Shown here one piece after another: positions 53,378-63,998 of a stretch of DNA of 64,000 bases. The position numbers were made by a program, and so were the translations under genes. Numbering within the stretch: the stretch's first letter is position 1; each line of letters starts with the position of its first letter. The notes beneath the pieces are model-generated. The model was not told where the DNA came from. It saw only the letters and a list, made by a program, of their open reading frames with translations, and ran no database searches. The DNA is taken from contig NZ_CP083405.1 of the NCBI RefSeq assembly GCF_000975265.2, positions 2,232,001 through 2,296,000 of the forward strand, written 5' to 3'. This DNA comes from Mycobacterium lepromatosis (lineage in GTDB: Bacteria; Actinomycetota; Actinomycetes; Mycobacteriales; Mycobacteriaceae).

Positions 53378-53683
53378 CTACTGGATGTTGACGTCGACAC
53401 TGGCCGGAAGATCGATACGCATGAGGGCGTCAACCGTCTTCGGTGTTGGATCAAGGATGTCGATGAGCCGCTTGTGGGTGCGCATTTCGAAGTGCTCTCG
53501 CGAGTCCTTGTACTTGTGCGGCGAGCGGATGACGCAGTACACGTTCTTCTCGGTCGGCAATGGCACCGGACCTACGACGCTGGCACCGGTGCGTACGACG
53601 GTCTCGACGATTTTGCGAGCCGAAGCGTCAATCGCCTCATGGTCGTAGGCCTTGAGCCTGATGCGGATCTTCTGTCCCCCCAC
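53378..53683 (-). CDS. rpsJ: 30S ribosomal protein S10 (uS10)
   Basis: The open frame reaches 53740, but the GTG at 53681-53683 ([19 protein letters not shown]) gives the standard 101 residues, with GAGGTAGG about 7-14 nt upstream. Signature [20 protein letters not shown]. Also the NusE component of antitermination complexes. First gene of the S10 operon. Confidence 0.97.
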   Translation of the reverse strand: MGGQKIRIRLKAYDHEAIDASARKIVETVVRTGASVVGPVPLPTEKNVYCVIRSPHKYKDSREHFEMRTHKRLIDILDPTPKTVDALMRIDLPASVDVNIQ

Positions 53684-54850
53684 GCTTTTTCCTACCTCAC
53701 TCCATTTGAGTCCCGTGTCCGGACCTGGTGCCTCCAGCACGCCGACCTATCCGACCAACGTGGGCCGATCTAGCATCGCGTCGGAGACTGCGCCGCTGTT
53801 TACCTGTCGTGGTTCACCGACCCTCCTACGCTCGAGCATGTCACCCGCACGCAGCCTTGCCGCGCTCAAATTTCAAGACCCGAAATTAATTCGCACGTCA
53901 AAGATGAGACCGGACGCGCCCCTGTGTGGGCGCTGGTCGTATGCCTGTACCAAGAGTAAACCTGGCGTGAGGCAACCTGAACAGTATGCCTTACGTTTGC
54001 GGTATCGGCCAAATTTCGGGCCGGTCGGCGACGGTGCCGGCCACAGCGCAGATGAAGATGGGGAAACCCGTAATAGTGTTGCGGTAGCAATCTCCCAAAT
54101 AACGAACAGGGCCGGGACCTGGGTACCAGGCAGCGCAGACGATGTATCTTAGTATCTTAGCACGCGCCCACCGAGCGGTCGGCACCTTGATCCTGAGCTT
54201 AGGGCAACGTTAACGTTATTAATTGATTTTCCTCCGACAACCACGATGATTTGGTGTGCCTTTAACCCTGATAGTTAAGTTGGCTGAACCCCGATGTTGT
54301 AGAATCGGATGGTCGGTATATCACCGTCCCCGCCAAGCCACACACCCCATTTTAGCGGGGTCTAAAACAACGCACCGTTCATTAACCATTAACGGAGCCA
54401 GAACAATCGTAGTCGAACTCAGCGCGCGGCTGATGGTGGCGTTGGAGCAGTTGCCTCAATCCCAGGACAAGATGGTGGTTGAACAGGGCAAATTCGGCGA
54501 AGTTGCGCCGTTGAACAGTAGATCCAGAATCGGGATGTACAACCTGGGTGCAACGCTCTCTGAGGCCCACAGACGGGATTTTTGAGATCGCTAGCCAGCG
54601 CGAAGGCTAGGTGCCTGGGGACTAGGCGAATTTAACTTAAGCCATGAGAACCCGTATTTCGTTTGGTTGTGATCACGGCGATCTGGGAGTAGTCGAAAAT
54701 GACAGCGCTACTTGACCGAGGTGCTGGGTTGTGCGTTGACCACGTGGTTCAGCAGGCTTACCCCTAGGTAACGGACTGGCCGAACGGCCGGGTGCGTCAC
54801 AGCTGCTCAGGTACGATCAGGATACTCAGGGTGTATCCGGGAAATGGAGC
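53684..54850. other. S10 operon leader/upstream region with decayed sequence
   Basis: About 1.1 kb without a recognisable gene. M. tuberculosis has two small genes of unknown function here (Rv0698-Rv0699); open pieces at 53866-54090 (minus) and 54256-54585 (plus) carry no signal I know. The S10 promoter must lie in this region. Confidence 0.4.
54144..54165 (-). promoter_or_regulatory. Candidate S10 operon promoter core (tandem TAAGATAC)
   Basis: On the minus strand the 8-mer TAAGATAC occurs twice in a row (54152-54159 and 54144-54151), preceded by GCGTGC. TAAGAT fits a mycobacterial -10 box. If active it would give a leader of about 460 nt before rpsJ, long but not impossible. The 15-mer 54151-54165 is repeated exactly at 45389-45403. 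No clear -35 box. Speculative. Confidence 0.3.
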
Positions 54851-55180
54851 TCACATAATTAGAGTTTCCTGAATAGCTGCCACGTACGTCGAGTCAGGGT
54901 TCGGGGTACCGGCGCCACCCATGATGAACGTCATTTGCGGGAAGTCTGGGTCCGCTAGCGTAGTCAATGCGGCGATGCTGCCGGAGATCAAAGACTGGAC
55001 TTGCGCACTGAACACGCCCAGAAAATCTGACATCGTGGTGGCGGCCTCGGCTTGTGTGTAGGCACTCCCCACGGCAGCTCCGGGAGAGCGGCTACGCACC
55101 GTGGTGAGCGCCTACGCGATCGCGTCCATATCGGTGGCGGCCGTCGGCAACGTCGCAGGGGCAGTGAGTAGGTACGACAT
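54851..55180 (-). pseudogene. PE family protein with start of a PE-PPE esterase domain, truncated
   Basis: MSYLLTAPATLPTAATDMDAIA is a PE-type start (cf. MSFVxxxPExLxxAAxDLxxIG), followed by a TAG and then VGSAYTQAEAATTMSDFLGVF and SAQVQSLISGS. DFPQMTFIMGGAGTPNPDSTYVAAIQ resembles the opening of the PE-PPE serine-hydrolase domain (xxxMGGTGxPxPxxxYVxAV), after which the gene stops. It is much shorter than a full PE-PPE esterase. Probable surface or secreted protein in the ancestor. Confidence 0.55.
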
Positions 55181-55249
55181 CTCCCGTCCTGGACAAATCG
55201 GATCTTTCCGGTCAACCCGGGACGGTGGGTTTGGGTATTGATAGAGGTC

Positions 55250-56716
55250 AAAACGCTCTTGCCAGGGCGTCTGGCGAACGCGCATTTCCAGCGGCATGAT
55301 GTTCCAGCATCACAATGGTGGCGTGCGGCACACGACCAGTTATCGTGGATAAAATCGGCTCTTCAATCACCCCAGAGGTTCTCGATGCCGCGGCCCCGAC
55401 ACCGATATGGTCGATGACGGCCCGCGGGTTACGCTTGGCGGCGACCGGGGCACGGCCACACAGATGTTGCGAGGTCGACCACACGATTGGAACTATATGG
55501 CTTTGCCACACTGAATAATTCGTTACCTTGACGCAGAGCCGCAACATCAGCGGGTTCACGTGTCGTACCGGTGTTCGATGCGAGCCGGCACCTGGGGATC
55601 ACGCGAGACCAGGATAATGCACCCGCGTGTCCGCGGTTGCATGAATGCCACCCTGCCATGAGGTCAGTCGCGATGGCCGACACTACCGTCAACGGGCATT
55701 GCAACGAAAACAGCTTTATACAAGATCATATCTTGACCAGTATTAGCGGTGGTGCTTAGCACCACCGCTAATACTGGTCAATCCGGTGGCTAATCAGACC
55801 GCGCAGGTGGGGACACCATCCAGTTCAAGGGGTCGCTGCATGCCATCCCCACCACTCTCACACCGGCAGCACGCAGCATAACCTAATCACCGAAGTCCGA
55901 AAGCATCAGCAAATGAGCCGAATAAACCGCTCTGGAGCAAATATGATTCGTTCGGTAGCCAAAGTAATCATGCCACCTGGTCCTACCGCGTCGACAGCTG
56001 CCACGATTGCGTCGGAGAAACGCAGCCGCAGTGTCCAAGTCTGGGCCAGGAACGTCAGGTTAGATCGTCTCAGCGCGGATATTAGATATGATGGCACCGA
56101 AACTGGCACGCACACCGTCAATGATGTTGAATGAAATCGCTTCAATACCTGAAAGCATGTGCAGCCCAACATCGTTGAGATTAACGATGCACCAGCAATC
56201 CACGCGCTGGGTAGCCTTTAGGAAAATCTCAATGGTGCCTGCCATCTCGCGAGTCCGCTGAACAGGAAGGTAGCCGGCGTTGTCGTGGGCGGGGCCATCG
56301 AAATCCAGACCCATCTCGATAGTTCGGAAGCAGTCGCGGACGTCCGAACACACCCAACCGGTTATCGCGGCGCGATCGAAATCGTACGGCAATCCACGAC
56401 AGAAGTATCCGCCGTTGATCGCGCCGGAACCGCCGACCGTGGCTCCGCGCACGATGGGCAAGTGACAAGCCGGTTTATCGGTGAGTTTAGTAAAATAACG
56501 CTAGATCAGCAGGCCGCTAACGCCAATAAGCAACTGCAAGCCGTTAGCGTTCTGAGCCAGCAATTCGAGATTGGCGAGCCCAGGACCGACCTCGAGCACG
56601 GTCACAGCCTAGCAGGGACCGAAAGAAAGACGTTAGGCAACAGTCGATCTAGCATTGCTAGTACCGACGATCAACACATCGCTGTGCGAGACGACCGTGG
56701 TCAACACGGCGACTAG
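55250..56716 (-). pseudogene. mftG: GMC-type oxidoreductase MftG, broken
   Basis: N-terminal nucleotide site reads VLIVGTSNARSTVA (GAGSAG lost). It is followed by LPIVRGATVGGSGAINGGYFCRGLPYDFDR (GMC signature), GWVCSDVRDCFRTIE, VGPGGMITLATERII, then in shifted frames PADVAALRQGNELF and WSTSQHLCGRAPVAAKRNPRAVIDH (C-terminal GMC His region), PILSTITGRVPHATIVMLEHHAA. Several stops and frameshifts. MftG feeds electrons from reduced mycofactocin to respiration. Position of Rv0697. Confidence 0.8.
55733..55781. repeat. Perfect inverted repeat, 24-bp arms, 1-nt centre
   Basis: Arms 55733-55756 and 55758-55781 are exact complements around a single T (core GGTGCTTAGCACC). It lies within the mftG pseudogene in a stretch with no readable protein. 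No T run follows on either strand. Confidence 0.95.
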
Positions 56717-57930
56717 CTACAAACCGGTGGCTTGAGCACGCCCAATGTTGCATTCGAGCACCACACCCCACGACAGACCGAGGGCGTAGGCCAGGTCATT
56801 GACCCACTTGAGCACCAGTATAGCGCAATTCGATACCGAAAATGTGCTGCCAGCAACGCCACCGGTCAGTAATGCCAGCAAAATGGCCGACGCCAGTCGC
56901 AGCGCCGCCGACCATAGACAGCGTCTGGCGATCGCGCCAATATCGCGCAGCGATGTCTCGGCACTGCGCAAAACTCTGGTTATTCGGCGACCCGTCAGGA
57001 CGGCGATAACCAGCGACGCTAGCTGCGTGATGCTCGTCCCTACAGCCATAAGAATTCAGGCCATCGGTGCCCAGCAAGAGATCACCAAAGGAGCTGTCTT
57101 GTCCGGATGACGCACCGATAGCTCCGCCGTCAAGCCGCCATGGAATTACTTTACGTACAATCCAATCTATACAATTCGGTGTGGTGATCGTGAGCGACCA
57201 ACGCGCTGAGTTCGTAGCGGCAGCCGGGCTCCTGCTTCGATGAACCACCAACACAGGTCGACGTCCTAGCCGGACTACAGCGTCTCATCGAACCCGCCGC
57301 CCCTGCAAATGGCCGAGCGGCGACAGATGATCGCCATGCTGTGTATGTAGGACACTGTGCTGTAGGGCCACGCTGCCGCTTGTCACTAACCGAGGTCCAG
57401 TAACGCATACACCACCCATAACAGACTACCGCATTCACGCCTTGCAAGAAAACGATGATGCGTGGTAATACCAGGGCGACGGTGGGAGATCGCAGAAGTG
57501 ACCCAGCAGAACTTTCAGTCAACCACGCCACGGCGACACATCGGAATCCATAAACGCGACGAAATCGGTGGCGCAGAAGGCCAGCCCGATGTTGCGCACC
57601 ACCGACAGCTCTTTATTACACGGATTACGCAACACCTCGACGTCGCAGTGTGTACCCACTAAGTCCTTCGTCCTAAGTGAGGCACCACGAACCGTCTTCC
57701 ACCACAACAACGCGTAATCTGCGTAGTAAGCTCACCAAGTGCCGCACTCCAGCGGCGTTATCACGCACCGGAATCACCACGGTCATGTCACGGTGCTACG
57801 GGCCACGGATACGCCACCTGCGGCACCAGCAGGGCACGTGTCAAGCTGGGCGCCAACTTCGTCACGCACCTTCAGCAGGCCATCAGACAACATCTTTTGG
57901 GCCGACGGCGGGTTAATGATTCCCGAGCAG
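56717..57930 (-). pseudogene. mftF: Mycofactocin glycosyltransferase MftF (GT2), broken
   Basis: LRNPCNKELSVVRNIGLAFCATDFVAFMDSDVSPWRG covers the RGxxxARNxG...FVAFxDSDV donor-site motif; the DxD is present as DSD. Further pieces are SPTVALVLPRIIV, ARTSTCVGGSSKQEPGCRYEL-like (shifted GEDVDLVWRL region) and LVAHDHHTELYRLD, ending at 56717 next to mftG. Many frameshifts and stops. The family adds glucose chains to premycofactocin. Position of Rv0696. Confidence 0.75.
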
Positions 57931-57989
57931 GGCCTAGCTATCGCCAAGCATGCACACAAGGCGATCTATCTGAACGACGAACCCGCACG

Positions 57990-58760
57990 GCAGTCGAGCC
58001 TGGGGCACGCCAGCATCTTGTCGGAACCAGGAAGCCAGCGGGTAACTCGACGCACACACACCCGTCGACCATCTCCGCGAAGATGCGCTTGCCCTCAGCT
58101 ACAGTCGCGATGGTGGGGCCCCAACACCTCCACCTCGACTCCCTCGCGGCGCACGGGCAGAAGCAAATAGCCAATGGCGCACCGCTACTAGCTAGCCACC
58201 GACAAATCGGCATGCCAGCTAGTTAGATATGCAGCAACACCGGTGTCCCGGTATGCTCCGCAGGGGCATCGTCGCCGGCGGCGGTACACGAGCACCGTGC
58301 TATCACGGTCTTCGGCGCGAAGTTTGCCCACGGCACGGTCCAACACGCCGACATTACCGGTGGCTATTAATTAAGACCAGATGCTGCGCCCCAGCAGAAA
58401 AACAACTTGCTGTACTCCACCAGCAACGCAGTCAAGACCTCGGTACCGATGGAGATCGTTCCGGAGAAACTTTGGTGCTCACCGTTTGCACCGTAGGCAA
58501 ACGCCGGTGCCGCCGGCCAGGCCTGCTCAACGTGGGTCATGTGCTCCTCAACCCGAGGCCCTCGAGCGACGGCAATCGTGATCCTGGTGTCAGTATCAAC
58601 CGGCAGATTTGGACCGTGTTGTTTGGTAGACTCCGGTAGGATCATGATTGACGGCAAGATGCTTGCTAACTGGCTCGATCCTGCACTCGCTAGTTCCCGA
58701 GTACAGGCACTTGCCGATGTGTAGGACGAATTTCTCCTGGTGTGTACCGTGTTCAACCTT
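57990..58760 (-). pseudogene. mftE: Mycofactocin maturation peptidase MftE (creatininase family), broken
   Basis: LASILPSIMILPESTKQHGPNLPVDTDTRI has the metal-binding EQHGPHLP region (Glu to Lys change at TKQHG); FAYGANGEHQSFSGTISIGTEVLTALLVEY follows. The middle with the second metal cluster is missing or scrambled. The tail appears as EGKRIFAEMVDGC and VRRVARWLPGSDKML-like. MftE cuts the modified C-terminal dipeptide off MftA. Position of Rv0695. Confidence 0.8.
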
Positions 58761-59024
58761 CTAGAAAATTTCTTTTCGGTTATGTGCGTATCAAGGTCGA
58801 TTTTCAGATCGTCCGCCACGATTGCAACGATCGTATCAAATTATACGAGCGTAGCTCCTCTAGCCACTAAACTTTAGGGCAACCGGATATCGGCCAATCG
58901 CCGGTAGCCGTAGACGTCACCCCGTTAGGGACATGTGGCGGCATTACCCCAGCACCGGGCTCAGTCTGCCATTCCGGATGGGTAAAGGCGCATCATAAAT
59001 TGGACCCAATTCACCATAAAACGG

Positions 59025-59975
59025 ACTAGACAGCACCGGGAGGGACACCCAGTGCCTCGCCAAAGCCAGGCCGAAACTAGGGTTTTGTTGAGATTGAGTT
59101 CACCGACGCTGACGTGCCCCAGCCCCATCAACACCGAGTCGGTATCGGCGCACAGAATATCGAGGACGTTTTCGACACCGGTTTGCCCGCCGCGGCAAGC
59201 CCCCACAGGTACGTGCAGCCGATCATAACCGCACGCGCGCCCAGCTCTACCGTGTCGACAACATCGCTTTCGCGCCGGAGGTCATCGTCAAGCAACACCT
59301 CGATTTGGTCGCCCACAGCTGCCGCTACTGCGAAGAAAGCATAAATAGCGGGGCGTTCCTTCCAGGTTGTTGCATCATGCTTCTACACCGATATTGCCGA
59401 AACACCAACACACACAGCCTTTGTAACATAGTAGACTCGTATCATGCCCTTGAACCTAAACGATCCGCTCCACAGTTCTCGTAGCCAAGCGATGTCGTCC
59501 CAGGTGAGCAGCGTGTGCTAATCCACTCCTAATATAGGTTAATATTAGGTGGCAAAGAACGCTGGTCCGGGCTTGCCACGCCGGTCCCTGATTCGGTACC
59601 CGCAGGTACGATGGTCACAGCGTCTTGCCGAACTGCCATAGCCAAAGCGAACGGACAATCGTAGGATGGTCCGCAGATTCGTCTGCTCGGTAGAGTTTCG
59701 AACTGCCCCAGTCTCGACCATGCGAGAACGTCCGGTTGGTGGTGAAGATCAAGCCGACTGCGCCGGTCTGACACACCCGTTCAACACACTCTGCGATCGC
59801 GGAGCAACCACCGAGCCAATACAGATCTGGGGATTAGCGACAATAACCTCCTCAACCGGCTTAGTGATGAAAGAGGATAATTCCATCGCGGTTAACCACG
59901 CCGCTGCCGCCCGCGCGATAGCAACTTCGCGTATGGATCAACCACCTGGACACTGGTCGGCGAAATGATAACCTG
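59025..59975 (-). pseudogene. mftD: FMN-dependent dehydrogenase MftD (LldD1-type), broken
   Basis: In changing frames: QVVDPYAKLLLSRG, LSSFITKPVEEVIVANPQICI, AVGLIFTTNRTFSHGRDWG, SYLRVPNQG, NNLEGTP (cf. NHGGNNLDGTP), GDQIEVLLDDDLRRESDVVDTVELGARAVMIGCTYLWGLAA (FMN-phosphate site, cf. DGGIRRGSDVxKAxALGAxAVxIGR) and GVENVLDIL, MGLGHVSVGEL. The catalytic His segment is damaged and the N-terminal 100 residues are not readable. MftD oxidises the excised dipeptide. Position of Rv0694. Confidence 0.8.
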
Positions 59976-60279
59976 CAGCAAAATATGTTGTCCTATATTG
60001 ATAGTCAATAAATCAAAATTTTCTACCACGCCAATGACATAAAAAGCAAAGTTCACTGAATGCTTAGAGCTTGTCGGTGAACGTAATTCCTTTTCTCTAA
60101 CCTACATCAGGTAATAGAAAAAATTTAGGCAGGCACCGCTTAGCACGTTACTGGGCAATAGTTATGGTTTCCAACCATTCGTCCGCCATTGTTACCAGTG
60201 GGCTTTCGCTATGGAGGAACACCGGCGGTCTATCCGGCGCTGCAGCCGGATAGACCGCCGGGGTCAATGGCACTAGTTT
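59976..60279. other. A+T-rich gap between mftD and mftC remnants
   Basis: No gene seen; 60000-60150 is markedly A+T-rich. The right end holds the 17-bp-arm hairpin 60222-60261. Confidence 0.4.
60222..60261. repeat. Perfect inverted repeat, 17-bp arms, 6-nt loop
   Basis: Arms 60222-60238 (CCGGCGGTCTATCCGGC) and 60245-60261 around GCTGCA, just past the 3' end of the mftC remnant on the minus strand. Confidence 0.92.
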
Positions 60280-61400
60280 GCGGACCTGTCTCCCGCGGTA
60301 GTGTCCGTACCGAGCTGGCAGCATGTCACGGTCGAGAACCAGTGCCTAAGCGCTGCACCTTTCGACACATTCAGGATCTGAGCCATCAATCGGAAAGCCG
60401 GTGAAAAAACTTGGCCGCCATGCACCCGGTCCGACAACTATTGGAGTGCCAACAGCTACCGCAGACAGCCAGGGAGTGCTGCTCACGAAACAGCAGGGTA
60501 TTTTATTTTTCCACACGTTAACGAAGCCAGAGTAAGACAACACATTTCCCTTAAGAAAGCGGTCTTGGAGATGGTGAACGGTCAGGCGTAAACATCGCCC
60601 ACTAGGTCAATGAAACACACCAGCAGTCCCGCTCCATACATACTCAGACCAGCCAAGACGCCCAACTGGCCTAGTGGTGACAAATGCAAGAAGGAATCAC
60701 CGGTAAACGCGCTCTCACCGTTAGCAACCAATCAATCGTAAAGCTTTATCTGCTAGACAGCTTTGGAGGTGCAAGTCTTTTCCAGACAGGGGCACCACCA
60801 TCGGAGGGTCACAGCCAGGTGATGCGCAAGGTGCCACCTTGCCAACGTAGCGGAGTGGTCGAGTTGATCGACAACACTGCGGATGGCTTGGCTGGCCTCG
60901 GCAGTGGCATCGTCGAGCGAAATTTGAACATCCACATAGCAGCGGGCTGCCAACCGTGTGAAGACCTCGGCTGTGATTCGGACCCTTTGGTAGAGAACTT
61001 CATTCCAACACAGCGCGCAGTAGCGTCATCCACCAACTCCTAAAAGTCCGTGCGTACGGTCGGTTCCCCGCCACTGATGCTGACATAAAAGAACCGCATG
61101 CGTTCCAGCTCGTCGATGATGTCCTTGCATTGTCGGGTAGACTACTTCCGGTGATCGCGCTTGCTTGAAGACGACAGGCAATGCACGCACGCCAGATTGC
61201 ATGCACATATGATACTCCAGGTTAAGAAGATAGGAGCATCCGGACGCTGCTAGATCTATTCTATCAGACGAGGTACTCCGGACTTCATTGGCACTTCCAT
61301 TTACTCTCTTTGGAGTCTTGCTAGGCCACCAGCATGTTGGGCAGTCGGTCATCCGGCCCAAACGCATATCGGTAAGTAGCCACGCCTGGATTCGTCAACC
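60280..61400 (-). pseudogene. mftC: Mycofactocin radical SAM maturase MftC, broken
   Basis: One frame keeps the [4Fe-4S] motif CNLACVHCLSSSSKRD (CxxxCxxC). Others give VSISGGEPTVRTDFWELVDDATA (GGEP SAM site), TAEVFTRLAARCYVDVQISLDDATAE, then a large gap, and GFVNVWKNKIPCCF with FFTGFPIDGSDPEC at the SPASM end, where most auxiliary-cluster Cys are lost. MftC oxidatively decarboxylates the Tyr of MftA and cross-links it to Val. Position of Rv0693. Confidence 0.8.
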
Positions 61401-61600
61401 CCGGCAACGAGGCAGGCGGACCGGACATCAGAGATGGTCGGCAAGCAAGTGCACCACCAGAAGGATAGTAAAATTTTTCAGGAACGACAGTTCGCGGGTG
61501 CCAAAATAATTATAGCAGCGCCCCAAAGGGTTCTGACTGAATCGCCACCTGTGGGTGTAACTTCCCAACCGAGATCAGGGTATCAAAGCCGCTAGACCAA
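61375..61600 (-). pseudogene. mftB: Mycofactocin peptide chaperone MftB (RRE domain), broken
   Basis: LHPQVAIQSEPFGALL followed by a TAA, then shifted LFWHPRTVVPEKFYY-like (cf. HFGTRKLSFLKNR) and VSDVRSACLVAGVDES-like text. This is the MftA-binding helper that presents the precursor to MftC. It lies between mftC and mftA as expected (Rv0692). Confidence 0.65.
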
Positions 61601-61715
61601 CGAATCTGCATGGGTGCGAACACGCTCGGCAGATCCCGCACATGCCATCGGTAGACATTTCTTCAACGAGGATTTCTGTTACGAGCTCGGTGTCCGAATC
61701 GGTCTCGTGGTCCAT
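61575..61715 (-). pseudogene. mftA: Mycofactocin precursor peptide MftA with core Val-Tyr and stop codon mutated
   Basis: ATG at 61713-61715; the first 27 residues ([20 protein letters not shown] and STDGMCG) are in one open frame and match the precursor well. The normal ending is G-V-Y-stop. Here codon 28 is ATC (Ile), codon 29 is TGC (Cys) and the stop codon is CGA (Arg, 61626-61628). The frame reads through 17 further codons to TGA at 61575-61577, giving 46 residues. Val and Tyr are the atoms of the cofactor, so no mycofactocin could be made even if the enzymes existed. Confidence 0.85.
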
Positions 61716-61779
61716 GCAAATGACCTTTCGCTAAAGAGATTCAACAACATGTCAATCTGTCAGTCGGCGCTGTAATATG

Positions 61780-62400
61780 GCATCGAGTGCTGAAAAAGAA
61801 GAGTAGTTTACTGCTGTCGTAATCGCGGTTAGGCAAGCGACGCTCGACAACGCCAATCAACATCTCCGACACGACCCTCGAGTGGTTTGCCGCTCGGGGT
61901 TTTGCTGAAGTGGGCTTCGACGATGTCACGGAAGCAGCAGGCATCGTCCGTCACACCCTCATCTGGTAGTACACGTCCAAAACGCCATCCCCGGAAACGA
62001 CTTCGGAACCCACCTTGCTCAGCTACGGGGCCTGCTCAACAAAGTTTGATCCGCGGATTCCACTGGACGACGCACTGCGCTCGGCGTTGTTGGCCTTCAC
62101 TACCTTCGACGAGTCCAAGACAGTCCTGCAGCGTCAGCGCATGCGGGTCATCCTGCAAACCGCGGAACTGCAAGCTTACTCGATGACGATGTACGCCGGC
62201 TGGCATTAGACGCCCGCTGGTTTCGTCGCCGGCCAGTTGGGCGTCAGGACGACCGACCGAATATCCAAGACGATCGCCAGGACGATGCTGTGGGGTCACG
62301 CTATCGGCCTACGAGCACTAGCTTACTGATGAATCGGTGCCGTTACCCGAGGCACTCGCGTGCGTGTTCGACGTGGTCGGCGCCGAGCTAGCAAGACTCA
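61780..62400 (+). pseudogene. mftR: TetR-family regulator MftR, broken
   Basis: Divergent from mft[43 protein letters not shown] (helix-turn-helix) followed by a TAG, then [49 protein letters not shown] in a clean frame, and FVAGQLGVRTTDRISKTIARTMLWG. Represses the mft operon in relatives. Position of Rv0691c. Confidence 0.8.
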
Positions 62401-62449
62401 ACTCTGAACCGTACCGGCGACAATACAGAGCGAAGCGATGAAAGTACCT

Positions 62450-63000
62450 CCCGCTTGCGGGAGGAGAACGACGCACATGAATGCCAAGCACCTGCTGCAC
62501 ACGCTGCGATCGCAGGAACGGCTCTGTATAGTTTACTCTCCGATGCATGCCGCATTGCTGGAACTCGTGGCCAACAACGTCGAAAACGGTGGGGGTCTTC
62601 GCGACCATCTTGGCTGGACACGAAGCTGCTCCAGCACGCCAAGCGGTGCCGCTTCGGTTGCTCAGCGGGCTGCATCGATTGACGCTGGATAGTTGGGCAA
62701 CAGAATTACGTAACTGGTATCATAGCGTCGGCAGCTGCTGAAACGCCGAATCTTCCTTGCCCTATAGCGTTTCACACCGCCATCGACTAGATCTACTCGC
62801 AACATGCCACACTGGGTCAACCACCACATACCAACGAGATCGGCCGATCCGCCGTGCTGATCAGTGTGCTGCTGCACCAGGCTGGTCAAGAGGTGCGCTG
62901 ACTCGCTTTGCCGGTAAGGCTTTTCGAGGTCGGATCGAGCGCTGGGCTGAATCTGCAAACAGAACCCACTAGCAGGTTAGGTACGGGTCATTGAACATAA
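62450..63000 (+). pseudogene. DUF2332-like protein (Rv0690c-type), broken
   Basis: LLHTLRSQERLCIVYSPMHAALLELVANNVENGGVFATILAGHE resembles the family start, with VPLRLLSGLHRLTLD and WYHSVG. After frameshifts come NEIGRSAVLISVLLHQAG and LALPVRLFEVGSSAG (cf. NEVGRSAxLIxxLLxLA and LPVRLxEIGSSAGLNL). Only the N-terminal half is present. Function of the family unknown. Confidence 0.55.
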
Positions 63001-63221
63001 CGGTACAACATCGCGACCCTCGGCATCACCAGCCCCGATGGAAAATGACGGTGTTGTTGAACTACACCTAGCCCGACTAGAGCGCACGGCTGCAACGGCT
63101 GCACAGCGTCATCGCGGTCGGCTAGGAAGATCCCAACGTGGCTTATGTGCCAAATGGCAGTCGAGGCGGCCGCCGGCCTGGTGCACTGGCAGTAACGATC
63201 TGCACACGCTGCGGCTTAGTT

Positions 63222-63998
63222 ACTCCAGCATTTCAAAGATGGGCGTGCCCACAGCGTTGTTGGAACGTACCTTCATGACTTTGCCTAACATCCCGCCGCC
63301 AACAACGCCGATCAGTACCCCGTCGTGTTCGTAATAGACCAAGAATGTGCAGCCATCGTCCTCGACGGGATGGACGATATCGACGGCGTGCGACTCCCAG
63401 GGATATTGGATCTTGACGTCATATTGATCGCTCCAGAAATATGGAACGACCACGGTCGAAGATAGGTCGCGCCCTGGCAACGCAGGCGCAACGACCCGAT
63501 CCTTAAGCAGAGCAGTTGCTCCAATGTTCTACGCGCCCTTAGTGTCTCATTGAATCACGCCAGGAGGCGATGTCACCGAGCACCGTACATTCGGCGTACT
63601 CGTCTTTGACGCCACCGGTATTACGGCGCCGACCGGACTGTCGGTGAGCAGCACCGCGTCGACATGCCGCTGACTAAGCACCTCGGCCTTACCCCTGTCG
63701 CGATGACGAGTTCGTCGTAGCAGGGCACCGTACCGCGACGTCCAGGGCCGCCGTCTGTTGATGGATGTCAAGGCTGTTAGCGGCCGAGCCCAACTGCAGG
63801 GCGATGTCTTTCTCGTCGTACCACTCACGTAGTGTGTAGGGCGACGTCATCGACATCCTTGGAGAGCGGCAGCTGGTTATACGGCAGATACACTTCGTTG
63901 CCGATGATGATGGGACCGGTGTAGTCGGCCCTGCGCAGTTGCTCAGCGGTTCGGGCGGCAGCGGCCCCGTCGACTAGCACACTGCTCTTTTCAGTCAT
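63222..63998 (-). pseudogene. FAD-dependent ferredoxin reductase (Rv0688-type), broken
   Basis: From ATG at 63996-63998: MTEKSSVLVDGAAAAARTAEQLRRADYTGPI (the FAD GGGxAG motif has become DGAAAA), GNEVYLPYNQLPLSKDV, HTLREWYDEKDIALQLGSAANSLDIHQQTA-like. Much of the middle is missing. The reductase C-terminal domain follows: VVVPYFWSDQYDVKIQYPWE, YYEHDGVLIGVVGGGMLGKVMKVR. Frameshifts near 63830 and 63550. It would pass electrons from NADH to a ferredoxin. Confidence 0.75.
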
